From the NCBI RefSeq assembly GCF_036013525.1, contig NZ_CP107853.1, positions 7,812,001 to 7,876,000 on the forward strand: 64,000 nt of DNA, in the 5' to 3' direction. Shown piece by piece: positions 15,633-24,916 of this stretch (its first letter is position 1; each line of letters begins with the position of its first letter). A program made the translations under genes and the position numbers. Origin of the DNA: Nonomuraea sp. NBC_00507. GTDB taxonomy: Bacteria; Actinomycetota; Actinomycetes; Streptosporangiales; Streptosporangiaceae. A model generated the notes under the pieces. The model saw only the letters and a list, made by a program, of their open reading frames with translations. It had not been told where the DNA came from and made no database searches.

Positions 15633-16685
15633 TTACTCGAGCGGCAGGGCGTGCCGTCCGGCAACCTGACGGATCTCCTCCAGCGGGTACGGCGTCTTCC
15701 TGCTCTCACTCTGCAGATCGTGGTAGAAGTCGTTCAGCACGGTGGCCAGCGGGCTGTGCCGCGACAGCAGGGCCGCGACCCCGCCGGGCACGACGGCTGG
15801 CCGCTCTCCCGTCGCCCATCCCCGCACCAGTTCGCGACGCCCCTGCCAGTCAGCGCCGTGGAAGGCGCCGGCCAGCCAGTTCACCAGGAACGTCAGCGTG
15901 TAGGTGCGGTCAAAGGTGAGGTGCCGGCGATAAAAGACCTGTTCCTCCTCTGACAGGTCGAACCGGGTCGACACGGCCTGCCCGAAATCGGTCAGGTAGA
16001 AGCGGCGCCCGTCGGTGAGGACATTCTCGAAATGCGCGTCGAAGTGCAGGAGGCCGCCCGCGTTCATGAAGGACACGACCTCACGCAGCCCCTTGTCCGC
16101 CAGGGCGCAGGCGCGGTCGGCGTCGCCCGCGCGCACCCGCTCGCCCAGCCACTGGTGCAGGTTGTATGGAAAGTACTCCAGGAAGAGCGTCAGGCTGGCC
16201 GGAGCCCCTGCCAGCGCCTCGAGGCGGCGGCGCACGCCGGGCGCGCCCTCCCAGAAAGTGACCGCCCGATCGATGTCGGCCAGCTCTCCGTACAGGGGGG
16301 CGGGCTCGGCGTTGGGCAGCACCCGCCAGTGATACAGCAGCGGGAAGCCGGGGAACCGGCCGGTCAGCACCCACTCGGTGGTCATCGTGTGCGCGGCCAG
16401 CTCGCGCCAGGCGCCGAAGCCGGGCGAGCCGATGCCGTACTGGCAGAAAGGCGGCAGCCCGAACAGGTTGGCCGTCGAGTGCGGGTGGCGCAGTTCGGGC
16501 TCGGTGAGGGGCACGCGTTTGACGAAGACCGAGGTGCCGCTGACCTCGAGCCGCGCGGACGTCCCGCCGATGCCGGTGCCGAGGTGCACGGCCTCGCGCT
16601 CCAGTAACTCGGCCAGTTGCCGGTCGTCGTAGCGGGCCATGGCCGTGGAAACGTCACGGTGGGTGGTCAGCCGCATGTCCATCAT
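15633..16685 (-). CDS. protein-kinase-like / aminoglycoside-phosphotransferase-fold protein
   Basis: About 350 residues. The catalytic loop is GLLHFDAHFENVLTDG (H-x-D-x-x-x-x-N) and the metal-binding loop is YLTDFGQAVS, both standard for protein kinase and APH folds. The N-terminal lobe has SGTSVFVKRVPL, with Lys in the expected ATP-contact position, and TGIGGTSARLEV as a glycine-rich loop. The C-terminal part (RSWATGERPAV-like region onward) is helical. Several in-frame ATGs exist; the ATG-ATG pair at 16685 was chosen, and up to 16 more residues are possible. Substrate unknown: it could phosphorylate a small molecule or a protein. Confidence 0.75.
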   Translation of the reverse strand: MMDMRLTTHRDVSTAMARYDDRQLAELLEREAVHLGTGIGGTSARLEVSGTSVFVKRVPLTEPELRHPHSTANLFGLPPFCQYGIGSPGFGAWRELAAHTMTTEWVLTGRFPGFPLLYHWRVLPNAEPAPLYGELADIDRAVTFWEGAPGVRRRLEALAGAPASLTLFLEYFPYNLHQWLGERVRAGDADRACALADKGLREVVSFMNAGGLLHFDAHFENVLTDGRRFYLTDFGQAVSTRFDLSEEEQVFYRRHLTFDRTYTLTFLVNWLAGAFHGADWQGRRELVRGWATGERPAVVPGGVAALLSRHSPLATVLNDFYHDLQSESRKTPYPLEEIRQVAGRHALPLE

Positions 16686-16806
16686 CGTGATCACTTTACT
16701 GACCGATAACGTCCACCCTTGCCTGGCGGCCACCCTGCCGCACTGCTTGCCGATGTGCTGCGGAAAGCGGTGGCGATGGTGATCACGCGGCGACTACAGT
16801 GCCTCG

Positions 16807-17202
16807 GTGCGAGCGGTGATGTTGGGCGGCGCTCCTGGCGTCGGCAAGACGACTGTGGCCAGGAGACTCCTGGACCTGGTACAGGCCGGGCAGCAACTGG
16901 TCCAGTGGCTCGACGTCGACAGCCTGTGGCAGCACCAGCCCTGGCGCGTCGATGAGCGGATGACGACCATGGTGCGGGCGAATCTGCGTGCCGTGGCCGA
17001 GCATGCTACAACGGCCGAAGTTGACATTCTCTTGATCACCTGAGTGTTCCAGTCCACAGAGATGCACCGACTGGTCGCCGGACTGCTTCCATCCGGTACG
17101 CCGGCCATTTCCGTTCAATTGCACGCCAGCCGTGAGACGTGGCACCAACGCTTCGAGTCGGACCCTGAGCGTCCGGGGTGGCTCGGCGCGTGGCCGAAGT
17201 GA
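16807..17202 (+). pseudogene. P-loop ATPase/kinase-like protein interrupted by TGA
   Basis: It begins VMLGGAPGVGKTTVARRLL with a complete Walker A. At 17041-17043 a TGA replaces what is probably a Trp codon (LLIT-stop-VFQSTEMHRLV). The same frame continues for 52 codons (LVAGLLPSGTPAISVQLHAS, WHQRFESDPERPGW) to a normal stop. The downstream part keeps good coding character, so a single recent nonsense change is the likely cause. It resembles small AAA/adenylate-kinase-like proteins. Confidence 0.65.
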
Positions 17203-17313
17203 CCGGAGTCCTCCAACCCGGACCTTCTTAACTCAAGGTCGCGGCCGGATCGGCATGACGAGAGGATTCGACACTCCCGCGTGGACGAACACTCTCGACA
17301 GATCACGCGGACC

Positions 17314-17535
17314 CTACACCTCGGCCGCCGGCTCGGCGGTGGTGAAGGACCGCTTCAGCAGCCCGATGGCCACCAGCGCCTCCTCGTTGCCATAGACGGC
17401 GGCGGTGTCCAGGTGGGGGTAGCCGGCGGCCAGAGCATCGGTGACGACCTGCTCGGTCTGGTCGGCGGGGACCTGAAAAACGCCGAAGCCGAGGATCGGC
17501 ATCTGCATGCCGTTGTTCAGAGTGACCGCCGACGG
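17314..17535 (-). pseudogene. aldo/keto reductase, N-terminal remnant
   Basis: About 60 codons match the start of the family: [20 protein letters not shown], then [20 protein letters not shown]. The family's catalytic Tyr lies in the final A-x-x-Y-G-N-E, but Lys and His regions are absent. No start codon with a ribosome site is visible, and the upstream sequence is taken by the GNAT gene on the other strand. Both ends are lost. Confidence 0.65.
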
Positions 17536-17580
17536 GAAATTCCGGTGCGGAGGGTCGGTGGGGTGGTGTGTGATCGGGGG

Positions 17581-18450
17581 ATGGCGATCGAGATGGGCAG
17601 GCCGGGAGTCGACGGGCTCCGTGACGTGGTGCGGGTGTTGGGGGAGTGGCAGTACGACGGAGGGCCCGTGCAGTTGCATCCGGGGGATGTGGGGTGGTTC
17701 TGGCGATTCGGCGCGGAGCGGACGGCAGAGGCTTTGCGGATCTGGAGCCGGGCTGGGGAGGTTCTGGCGGTCGGGCTGCTGGATGGTGCGGAGTTGCTGC
17801 GACTGGCGTTCGCGCCGGAGGTGTTGCGGGACGAGGAGTTGGCGCAGCAGGTGGTCGAGGATGTCTCGGCGCTTGAGCGTGGTGTGCTGCCCGAGGGCGA
17901 GGTGTACGTCGAGGCGACGATGGGTGCGCTGGTCCAGGACCTGTTGTTCATGGACGGCTGGGAGAATGGCGAGCCGTGGACACCGCTTCGGCGCGACCTC
18001 GGCACGCCTGTGCCGGATCCCGGTGTACGCGTCGAGGCGATCGGGCCGGAACAGGCGCAGGAGTGGGCCGCGATCCTGCGGGCGTCGTTCGACGGGTCCA
18101 CGTTCACCGACGAGCGCTGGCACGCGATGGCGGCAGGTGCGCCGTACGTCGACGCGCGGTGCCTGCTCGCTCGCAACGAGCAGGGCGAGGCGGTGGCGGT
18201 CGTGACGGTGTGGTCGGCGGGTGAAGGCAAGCCCGGGCTGATCGAGCCGATGGGCGTGCACCAGGCACACCGCCGTCACGGTTACGGCAAAGCGATCACC
18301 GTCGCCGCAGCGCGCGCACTCCAGGAATTGGGTTCGTCCAGCGTGGACGTGTGCACGCCGAGCTCCAACGTCAGCGCCGTCGCCACCTACCAGTCGGCCG
18401 GCCTCGAGCAGTTGCCCAAGAGACGGGACCTGTACCGCATCGCTTCTTGA
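17581..18450 (+). CDS. GNAT family N-acetyltransferase
   Basis: About 289 residues from an ATG preceded by GGGGG. The C-terminal ~120 residues form a GNAT domain with the acetyl-CoA loop [20 protein letters not shown] (Q/R-x-x-G-x-G/A type) and the final strand [18 protein letters not shown]. The N-terminal half also has GNAT-like spacing ([15 protein letters not shown]), so it may be a double-GNAT protein with a degenerate first domain. Substrate unknown. Confidence 0.8.
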   Translation: MAIEMGRPGVDGLRDVVRVLGEWQYDGGPVQLHPGDVGWFWRFGAERTAEALRIWSRAGEVLAVGLLDGAELLRLAFAPEVLRDEELAQQVVEDVSALERGVLPEGEVYVEATMGALVQDLLFMDGWENGEPWTPLRRDLGTPVPDPGVRVEAIGPEQAQEWAAILRASFDGSTFTDERWHAMAAGAPYVDARCLLARNEQGEAVAVVTVWSAGEGKPGLIEPMGVHQAHRRHGYGKAITVAAARALQELGSSSVDVCTPSSNVSAVATYQSAGLEQLPKRRDLYRIAS

Positions 18451-18591
18451 GCTTTCCTGGAGGACCCCGCCCAGTCCGGCGCCCGCACGCCACGGTGTAC
18501 GACGCCATCCGGCTTCTGGCCCCAGCCGACAAGCTCAGGTCCTGCAGCCAGAGAAGCCGAAGAGGCGTAGAGGAACTCACGGGATCTCTCC

Positions 18592-19638
18592 TTAAGCCGG
18601 GCAGGCGGGGGCCGTCTCGGCCGGTGTGCTGTCGCGGAGCGCGCGAATGTGGGTGAGGAGGTCCTTGGTCTGGCGGGCCTCCTCCAGCCAGGTGTAAACC
18701 GGGGCGAACGCGGCGCGCAGCTTCCGCACCCGCTCGGGGCCGGCAGTCACCAGTTCGATTGCACCGCGCCGGCACAGGGCGCCGATCGCCTCCTGCTCGA
18801 AGGACCTGATGAACTCGATGCTCTCCGGCACCGCCGCCAGCGCGGCCCGGCGCAGCAGGTCGCGCTGGTCCGGGGTGAGGGCGTGGCGGCTTGCGACGAT
18901 CGTGAGCGGTCGCGGCCACAGGCTCACGTCCGCTGTCAGCGACCGCAGCGTCCCGTCATACCCGTTGCCCCGCACGGCGGCGATCTGCAGCTCCACCCCG
19001 TCGAAGCCGTCCACCGGCGCGCCCTCGAACGCGTAGGGCACCGCCGTGGCCCCCAAAGCCGCCAGGCTGCGCGCCGCCACTTCCCCGGCGGAGATTGCGA
19101 TCCCCGCGCCCTTGTAATCGGCCGGGCCGAGGAAGCGCCGTTCCACGCCGGCGGGCCTGCGCAAAGGGCCAGGCAGGATGCCGATCCCCTCCAGCCCCAG
19201 CGCCGCGGGTCCCTGGAGCATCTGCGAGGTCAGCCCGGCCTCGCCCAGGACGGCCTGCTCCATCGTGAGATCGGCGATCTCCAACGGCGCCAGCAGCGCA
19301 TCGAACGAACGCACCCCCAGCCCGTGCCAGACCCGGGCTCCGACGACGCCCAGCGTGTACGTGCCGGCGCGCACCTCCCGTACCAGGCCGGCCTCGGCCT
19401 CCGGATCGTTCGCCTGCCAGCGGCGCGTGGCCTCGATCCGCACCGCACCGCCCGACAGCCGCTCCACCTGGGCGACGAAGTCCTCCACCTCCGCGGCGTC
19501 CCGGATGCCCACCATGGTGAGCACCATCGGCTCGGCCGTACCCGCGCCTCCCGCATTGTCACCCGTGCCTGCCGGTCCGCACCCCGTCAGCACGAGCAGC
19601 ACACAGGCCAGCGCACCGACCGTCTTCCTCCACAGCAT
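18592..19638 (-). CDS. TRAP-type (DctP-like) solute-binding lipoprotein
   Basis: 348 residues from an ATG with GGAAGGAG upstream. A lipoprotein signal is clear: LWRKTVGALACVLLVLTGC, with the lipobox Cys at about residue 21. The mature part fits DctP-family binding proteins: the R-R-W-Q-A-N-D-P block, the VREVRAGTYTLGVVGARVW segment and VDGFDGVELQIAAVRGNGY. No TRAP membrane subunits (DctQ/M) are adjacent, so it may be an orphan binding or sensor lipoprotein on the outer face of the membrane. Confidence 0.75.
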   Translation of the reverse strand: MLWRKTVGALACVLLVLTGCGPAGTGDNAGGAGTAEPMVLTMVGIRDAAEVEDFVAQVERLSGGAVRIEATRRWQANDPEAEAGLVREVRAGTYTLGVVGARVWHGLGVRSFDALLAPLEIADLTMEQAVLGEAGLTSQMLQGPAALGLEGIGILPGPLRRPAGVERRFLGPADYKGAGIAISAGEVAARSLAALGATAVPYAFEGAPVDGFDGVELQIAAVRGNGYDGTLRSLTADVSLWPRPLTIVASRHALTPDQRDLLRRAALAAVPESIEFIRSFEQEAIGALCRRGAIELVTAGPERVRKLRAAFAPVYTWLEEARQTKDLLTHIRALRDSTPAETAPACPA

Positions 19639-19981
19639 GAGACATCTCCTTCCCGGCCTTCGAGTGCTTGTCCAGGCCTGGCGTCGGCGGTCGTCGACGC
19701 CGCGGTGGATGCATGGGTGGCAGCCGTCAATATCATGATCAGCAGGGGTGCTGCCAGTGACGTCGTGGCCGGTGTACCGATCGTGGCCGGGCAACCGGGT
19801 GCAGGACATCCGAGCTAGCACTGGATCTGTCCATCGGGAGTGACACCGTGGAGGCCAAGCGGGTCGCGCTGCCGGTGTGCTGGTGCACACCGCCCAGGCG
19901 CGGGCGCGTGATGATCTGGCCGGTGGTCATGGTTGCAGGAGCGCGGCCCGTTCCGGAGACCGCGCCGCCGACGGCAGGCGG
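19639..19981. other. 343-bp gap with no recognisable gene
   Basis: It lies between the lipoprotein start and the 3' end of the metallo-hydrolase gene on the same strand. Open frames here have no family features. It should contain the lipoprotein promoter, but I see no convincing boxes. Confidence 0.5.
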
Positions 19982-20860
19982 TCAGGCGACGGGGATCCAG
20001 GTGAACCGGCCGTCAGGACCAGGTTCGGCCCGCCCGAAGACCACGTCGGCGAAGTGGCCGCCGTAGCCGATCGTGTCGGGGCGGCTCAGTTCTTCGACCA
20101 GGCGGCGGCGATGCTCGGCGGATTTTGCGGGGTCGTGGTCGATCCCACAGGACCATTCGGGGTGGGTGACCTGGACCGGCGCGTGCAGGGCGTCGCCGAA
20201 CGCGATGAGCCGCCGGTCGCCGCCGGTGATGGTGTAGGTGGTGTGGCCGATGGTGTGTCCGGGCGCGAAGGAGGTCCGGACGCCGGGGAAGATCTCTTCG
20301 CCGTCCCCGATCGTGCGGACCTGGGGTTCCATGACGGCGAGCCGCTGCTCGGCGGCGAGGTCGCGCCGCTCCCACTCGGGCGCCGCGACCAGATGAGCGG
20401 CGTGTGCGAAGGGTGGTGCGTCGTCGCCGGGGGCGGTGCTCCAGGTCCAACCTAGGTGGTCGCTGTGCAGGTGGGTGATGGCGATGGCCTCGATCTGCTC
20501 CGGCGTACGGCCCAGCCGCCGCAGGCTGTCCAGCAGTTCACCGCCGTACAACCGCCCCAGCAGCGGGTTGGCCGGGTCGTCGGGGTGGGACTCGGGTCCG
20601 AACCCGGTGTCGATGAGCAGCGCCCGGTCGCCTCGCTCGACCAGCAGCCCGCCGATCCCGGCGACCAGAAAGCCGTCGTCGTCGAGGTGGTCGCGGTGGG
20701 TGGCCCAGTCGGCGGCGGTGGCGGCGGGCAACCAGCCGCGCGGCTTGAGCCGGACCACCCCGTCGGGGACGTACGTGATCGTTAGGTCGCCCAACTGGAG
20801 CGAGCGGACGCGGGGCGCGCGGCTCAGTCGCGCGCGGTCGAAAACGGTCGTCGTGGCCAT
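19982..20860 (-). CDS. metallo-beta-lactamase-fold hydrolase
   Basis: 292 residues. The metal-binding motif is THLHSDHLGW, followed by a later His in APGHTIGHTTY and Asp in IAFGDALHAPVQ, then a final His in YGGHFADVVFG. The DTGFG block lies on the expected early strand. It resembles MBL-fold proteins of the lactonase or quinolone-hydrolase-like type, but the substrate is unknown. It is divergent from a MarR-like gene with a 78-bp gap, so that regulator probably controls it. Confidence 0.85.
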   Translation of the reverse strand: MATTTVFDRARLSRAPRVRSLQLGDLTITYVPDGVVRLKPRGWLPAATAADWATHRDHLDDDGFLVAGIGGLLVERGDRALLIDTGFGPESHPDDPANPLLGRLYGGELLDSLRRLGRTPEQIEAIAITHLHSDHLGWTWSTAPGDDAPPFAHAAHLVAAPEWERRDLAAEQRLAVMEPQVRTIGDGEEIFPGVRTSFAPGHTIGHTTYTITGGDRRLIAFGDALHAPVQVTHPEWSCGIDHDPAKSAEHRRRLVEELSRPDTIGYGGHFADVVFGRAEPGPDGRFTWIPVA

Positions 20861-20938
20861 GTTCCTGCCTCGTGCTCAGAGAGACACCACCGGACGGCGG
20901 CACAGGAGCTTGGCCTGACCGCCTCGCAGGGCGTCGCG

Positions 20939-21226
20939 TTGCGCGAGCTGACCGGTCCCATGACGTTGCGTGAGCTCGCCGAACGGATGAGCTGCGAGCC
21001 CTCCAACGCCACCTTCGTCGCCGACCGCCTCGAGGAACAGGGCTACCTCGAACGCCATCCACACCCCGGCAACCGCCGCGCCAAGCAACTCGTCCTGACG
21101 TCCGCGGGCGCCGAACTCCGCGAGCGCCTCCTGGATCTGCTCTCTAAGGACTCCCCGCTGGCCCCGCTGTCCCCCGAAGAGCAAGACGCCCTGCAACACC
21201 TCCTCGCCCGCGCCGTCGTCCACTGA
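20939..21226 (+). CDS. MarR family regulator, apparently short at the N-terminus
   Basis: The winged helix is intact: LTGPMTLRELAERMSCEPSN, then VADRLEEQGYLERH and the wing HPGNRRAKQLVLTSAGAEL. The frame stays open upstream and also matches the family (AQELGLTASQGVALREL), so translation may begin before the TTG shown. Even so, about 30-40 residues of the N-terminal dimer helix are missing. It is divergent from the MBL-fold hydrolase. It may still bind DNA weakly or be a decaying gene. Confidence 0.65.
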   Translation: MRELTGPMTLRELAERMSCEPSNATFVADRLEEQGYLERHPHPGNRRAKQLVLTSAGAELRERLLDLLSKDSPLAPLSPEEQDALQHLLARAVVH

Positions 21227-21634
21227 TCCCTCGGGACCATCTTCAGGGACTCCTTATCCGAAGCCTCCCCGGCCGTCCCGGGATCGGCCGCATCACGTGG
21301 TCGCCGATCTCCACGGGATGCCGGTAAGAATCGAGCCAGGCGACCGTGCGTGACCGGGAGTTCCCGGGCGGCCATGTAGCAAGCGATGCGACCTGTGCAA
21401 ACGCTCGATTCAGCGTTATCGTGCCGCAGAGCGCCGGACTCATCCCCGAGCGCCCGGACCGAAAACTGCCCTCGGCGGGTTGCGCGGTTGCGCACCGTGA
21501 CCTGCGGCGACCCCACTCGTTTGGGCGGGTGCGAAATCGATGAGCAGATCCTCGAGCGGCCCTTGAATTGGTCCTCAATTGGCCTACAGGATCGGACCTT
21601 ATCGAGTGTACCGATTCCTGTCAGGCTGAGTGGC
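21227..21634. other. 408-bp gap containing a decayed copy of a MocR 5' region
   Basis: The last ~95 bp (21540-21634) repeat 24400-24484, including the first ~12 codons of the MocR gene in minus orientation, and then similarity ends abruptly at about 21540. The rest is non-coding as far as can be seen. Confidence 0.6.
21540..21634 (-). repeat. duplicated MocR promoter region, copy 1
   Basis: Shared landmarks with 24400-24484 are ATTGGTCCTCAAT, ACAGGATCGGACCTTA, GTGTACC, ATTCCTG and CAGGCTGAGTGG, in the same order and orientation. In this copy the promoter faces the FAD oxidase start codon. The 9-bp inverted arms of copy 2 are degenerate here. Confidence 0.7.
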
Positions 21635-22990
21635 ATGACAACGACAGCGACCCGCTTCGACGGCCGGCTCCTCGCTCCTGGCGACGCCGGCTACGACACC
21701 GCCCGTACCATCTGGAACGCCATGGTCGACCGGCGTCCACGCATGATCGTCCGCGCGGCGGGCGTCGCCGACGTGGTCGCCGCCGTGCGGATGGCCAGGG
21801 AACTGGACCTGGAGATCGGCGTGCGCTGCGGCGGCCACAACGTCGCCGGCTTCGCCGTGCCTGACGGTGGTCTCATGATCGACCTGACGCTCATGGGGGG
21901 CGTGCGGATCGACCCGGCCCGTCGCCGGGCCCGGGTGCAGGGCGGCGCGCTGCTCGGCGCGCTGGACCGGGCGTCCCAGGCGTACGGCCTGGCGACCACC
22001 GCGGGCAACGTCTCGCACACCGGCGTCGGCGGGCTCACGCTCGGCGGCGGCATGGGCTGGCTGGCCCGCCAGTACGGCCTGGCCTGTGACAACGTCGTCT
22101 CCTACACGATGGTCACCGCCGAGGGGGACGTGGTGACCGCGAGCCGCACCGAGAACCCCGACCTGTTCTGGGGCCTGCGCGGCGGTGGCGGCAACTTCGG
22201 CATCGTCACCGAGTTCGAGTTCCAGTTGCATCGCATCGGCACGCGGACGCTGGTCGCCGAGTTCGACTTCCGCGCTGAGGACGCCGTCCCGGTCATCGAG
22301 GGCTGGCGCGACCTGAACGCCGTCGCGCCCCGGCAGGCGACGTTCACCGCCAGCGTCGGCAGCGGTCCCGCCGGCCCGATCGCCACGCTGGGGTTCGTGT
22401 GGGTCGGCGACCCGGACGAGGGCCGCCGGCTGCTGCCCGCGATGCGGTCGCTCGGGCGTCCCGTCGCGTCGCGCGTCACCACACCGTCGTACCTCGAACT
22501 TCAGCAACGCGACGACTCCACCGGCGGTCACGCCTACCGCCGCTATTCCAAGGGGCACTACCTGCGGAGCTTTCCCACCGCGGCGATCGAGGCGTTCCTG
22601 CTGCGCGGCGGCGCCGACCTGAGCGCGAGCCCGGACCTGCCGGGCGTCGGCCTGCAGGCGCACGGCGGCGCGATCGCCGATGTCCCGGATGCAGACGCGG
22701 CATTCAGTCACCGCGGCACGATGTTCGAGTTCGGTGCCGGCTCCCGCTGGAGCGACCCGGCCGAGGACGACGTCAGGATGGGTGCCGCCCGCGCCGCCGG
22801 TGCGTCGCTCGAGCCGTACGCGAGTGGGGTGTATGTCAACTCGTTGACGGCCGACGAGCTGGCCGATGGGCAGCGCGGCGTACGGCGGGCGTATTCGGCC
22901 GCGAAGCTGGCCCGGCTGACCGCGGTGAAGACCGCGTACGACCCGGCCAACGTGTTCCACCTGAACCAGAACATCCGTCCGGCACTGTGA
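21635..22990 (+). CDS. berberine-bridge-type FAD-linked oxidase
   Basis: 451 residues with the PCMH FAD-binding domain in the N-terminal half. It contains the RCGGHNVAGF motif, whose His is the usual 8-alpha FAD attachment site. The second covalent position, usually Cys in G-x-C-x-x-V-G-x-x-G, reads GNVSHTGVGGLTLGGG, so only single attachment is expected. GLRGGGGNFGIVTEF and the C-terminal BBE domain (NLTADEL-like, then FHLNQNIRP) complete the family pattern. Such enzymes oxidise sugars, alkaloids or polyketides. The ATG lies directly after a copy of the MocR promoter region. Confidence 0.9.
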   Translation: MTTTATRFDGRLLAPGDAGYDTARTIWNAMVDRRPRMIVRAAGVADVVAAVRMARELDLEIGVRCGGHNVAGFAVPDGGLMIDLTLMGGVRIDPARRRARVQGGALLGALDRASQAYGLATTAGNVSHTGVGGLTLGGGMGWLARQYGLACDNVVSYTMVTAEGDVVTASRTENPDLFWGLRGGGGNFGIVTEFEFQLHRIGTRTLVAEFDFRAEDAVPVIEGWRDLNAVAPRQATFTASVGSGPAGPIATLGFVWVGDPDEGRRLLPAMRSLGRPVASRVTTPSYLELQQRDDSTGGHAYRRYSKGHYLRSFPTAAIEAFLLRGGADLSASPDLPGVGLQAHGGAIADVPDADAAFSHRGTMFEFGAGSRWSDPAEDDVRMGAARAAGASLEPYASGVYVNSLTADELADGQRGVRRAYSAAKLARLTAVKTAYDPANVFHLNQNIRPAL

Positions 22991-22999
22991 CGGGCCGCG

Positions 23000-24439
23000 T
23001 CAGGATCCTCGTACCTCCCGGATGGCCGTCGCCAGCAGCGCGACCCCCTCGGCGATGGCCCTCTCGCTGAGGATGGCGTAGCCGAAGATCAGGCCACCGG
23101 GCCCGGCGCCGGCGATCCGGAACGGCCCGACGCCCTGGATGCCGAGCCCGTGCCGGGCGGCTGCCGCCACCACCGCCGCCTCGTCGAGGTCGGGCGGGAG
23201 CCAGGCGACCACATGCTGCCCGGCGGCGATTCCGGCCGGTTCCAGCTCGGGCAGATGGGTGCGCAGGGCGTCCAGCAGCGCGTCGCGGCGGCGCCGGTAC
23301 ACCGGACGCATCCGGCGCAGGTGACGGTCGAACTCGCCGCGTGCGAGGAAGTCGGCGAACGTCAGCTGGTCGATGACCGACGAACCGCGGTCGGCGAGCA
23401 GCTTGGCCGTGGAGACGTCGGTCACCAGGTGGGCAGGCAGCACCAGCCAGCCGAGCCGCAACCCCGGCGCGAGCGTCTTGCTGGCCGTACCGCAGTAGAC
23501 GACGTGATCGGGCGCGAGGCCCTGCATAGCGCCCACCGGCGAGCGGTCGTAGCGGTATTCCGCGTCGTAGTCGTCCTCGATCACGATCGCGCCGCGGCGT
23601 TTCGCCCAGCGGATCACCTCGGCCCTGGCCGCCGCCGACAGCACCCCGCCGGTTGGCCACTGGTGCGACGGCGTGAGCACGACCGCGTCGGCGTCGGCCC
23701 GATGGAGCGCGTCGACCTGAATGCCGTCCGGACCCACCGGGATGCCGACCACGTCCAGTCCCGCGGCCCCGGCCAGCACCCGGGCGTCGTCGTCGGACGA
23801 CGGGTCTTCCAGGGCGATCCGCCTGGCGCCGCGCCGCGCGAGCACCTGGATCAGCAGCGCGATGCCCTGCCCGTAGCCGTTGCAGATCACCATGTTGCCG
23901 GGGACGGCCAGCGTGCCGCGCACCCGGTTGAGGTAGTCGCACAGGGCCCCGTGCAGTTCCGGCACGCCACGCCCGTCGAGGTAGGCGAACCGGTCGTTGG
24001 GCGTGGTGGTGAGCACGGTACGAACCGAGCGCAGCCAGGCTGTCCGCGGGAACTGCGACACGTCGGTGCGCCCGTACCCGAAGTCGACCCTGAAGCCGAC
24101 GCTGCGCGCGGCCGGCTGCGCCGTCGAAGCCGCGGAGCCCGCGCCGGCGTCGGCCGGCGGCATCGACGCGGCGACCTGGGTGTAACCGCCCGATCGGCTG
24201 GCGAGGTAGCCCTCGGCGACGAGCTGCTGGTAGGCCTCCACGATCACCCCGCGGGAAACCCCGAGCCCGGTCGCGAGGGTGCGGGTGGGTGGCAGCGACG
24301 CGCCCGCTCGCAGCCGGCCGGCCCGGATGCCTGCGCGGATGGACGCCTCGATCTGCCGGTGCAGTGGCACCCCCGCATCGCGGTCCAGCTCGATGAGCAG
24401 GTCCTCGGCCGGCCCGGAATTGGTCCTCAATCGCCCCAC
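23000..24439 (-). CDS. MocR/PdxR-type GntR regulator, second paralogue
   Basis: 479 residues from a GTG. The GntR domain is in the first ~85 residues (RAGRLRAGASLPPTRTLATG, SRGVIVEAYQQLVAEGYL). The aminotransferase domain has IEDDYDAEYRYDR and the PLP lysine in GTASKTLAPGLRLGW. It is convergent with the FAD oxidase and divergent from a dfr-like gene. Its promoter region exists in two copies, one in front of the dfr-like gene and one in front of the FAD oxidase, so both may be its targets. Confidence 0.92.
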   Translation of the reverse strand: MGRLRTNSGPAEDLLIELDRDAGVPLHRQIEASIRAGIRAGRLRAGASLPPTRTLATGLGVSRGVIVEAYQQLVAEGYLASRSGGYTQVAASMPPADAGAGSAASTAQPAARSVGFRVDFGYGRTDVSQFPRTAWLRSVRTVLTTTPNDRFAYLDGRGVPELHGALCDYLNRVRGTLAVPGNMVICNGYGQGIALLIQVLARRGARRIALEDPSSDDDARVLAGAAGLDVVGIPVGPDGIQVDALHRADADAVVLTPSHQWPTGGVLSAAARAEVIRWAKRRGAIVIEDDYDAEYRYDRSPVGAMQGLAPDHVVYCGTASKTLAPGLRLGWLVLPAHLVTDVSTAKLLADRGSSVIDQLTFADFLARGEFDRHLRRMRPVYRRRRDALLDALRTHLPELEPAGIAAGQHVVAWLPPDLDEAAVVAAAARHGLGIQGVGPFRIAGAGPGGLIFGYAILSERAIAEGVALLATAIREVRGS

Positions 24440-24471
24440 AGGATCGGACCTTACCCGCGTGTACCAATTCC
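24416..24471. promoter_or_regulatory. inverted repeat at MocR start, candidate operator
   Basis: GGAATTGGT (24416-24424) and ACCAATTCC (24463-24471) are perfect 9-bp arms 38 bp apart. They straddle the MocR start and face the dfr-like gene. The duplicated copy upstream of the FAD oxidase retains the second arm with one change and the first with two. Confidence 0.5.
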
Positions 24472-24598
24472 TGCCAGGCTGAGTGGTCGTTGGCGAACTA
24501 TCCAGATGAGCTGCTGACCGGGGGCACGGGGACTGGGGCTATCTCTCATCTCTCTTCGACAAGTCACAAACCGCGAGCAGATTCGCAGGAGGCGACGA

Positions 24599-24916
24599 AT
24601 GATCGACATTGAGCCGCAGACCTCAGGCGGGAAGGTGCTCTGGCACTTCACGATGTCCCTGGACGGCTTCGTGGCAGTGCCGAACCACACCACGGACGGG
24701 ATGACCCGGATGTCATCTCGTCCAGGCCTGATCGACGCATACATCGAGACCACCGGCGCCGTGCTGGGGGGTCGAGACGGCCGGGACATCGACAATGACG
24801 CCCGACCGTACGGGGGCGACTGGAAAGGACCGATCCTCGTACTCACCCACCACCCCGAGGATGCCACGCCCGCCGACGACGTCACGTTCCTGAACTGCGA
24901 GGCGTGCCCGTGCTGA
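24599..24916 (+). pseudogene. RibD/DHFR-like reductase, C-terminal half lost
   Basis: The N-terminal part is good (KVLWHFTMSLDGFVAVPNHT, AYIETTGAVLGGRDGRDID, GPILVLTHHPEDATPADDV). After TFLNCE the paralogue at 15005 continues with the substrate and cofactor region, but here the frame ends in four unrelated codons where the MBL-fold gene begins. The product would lack the second half of the reductase fold. Ribosome site GGAGGCGACGA precedes the ATG. Confidence 0.75.

Noticed and set aside
21635..22960. Long antisense frames over the FAD oxidase and over other genes
   Set aside because: High-GC codon bias opens long frames on the opposite strand; their composition is Arg/Pro/Ala-rich and they match no family.
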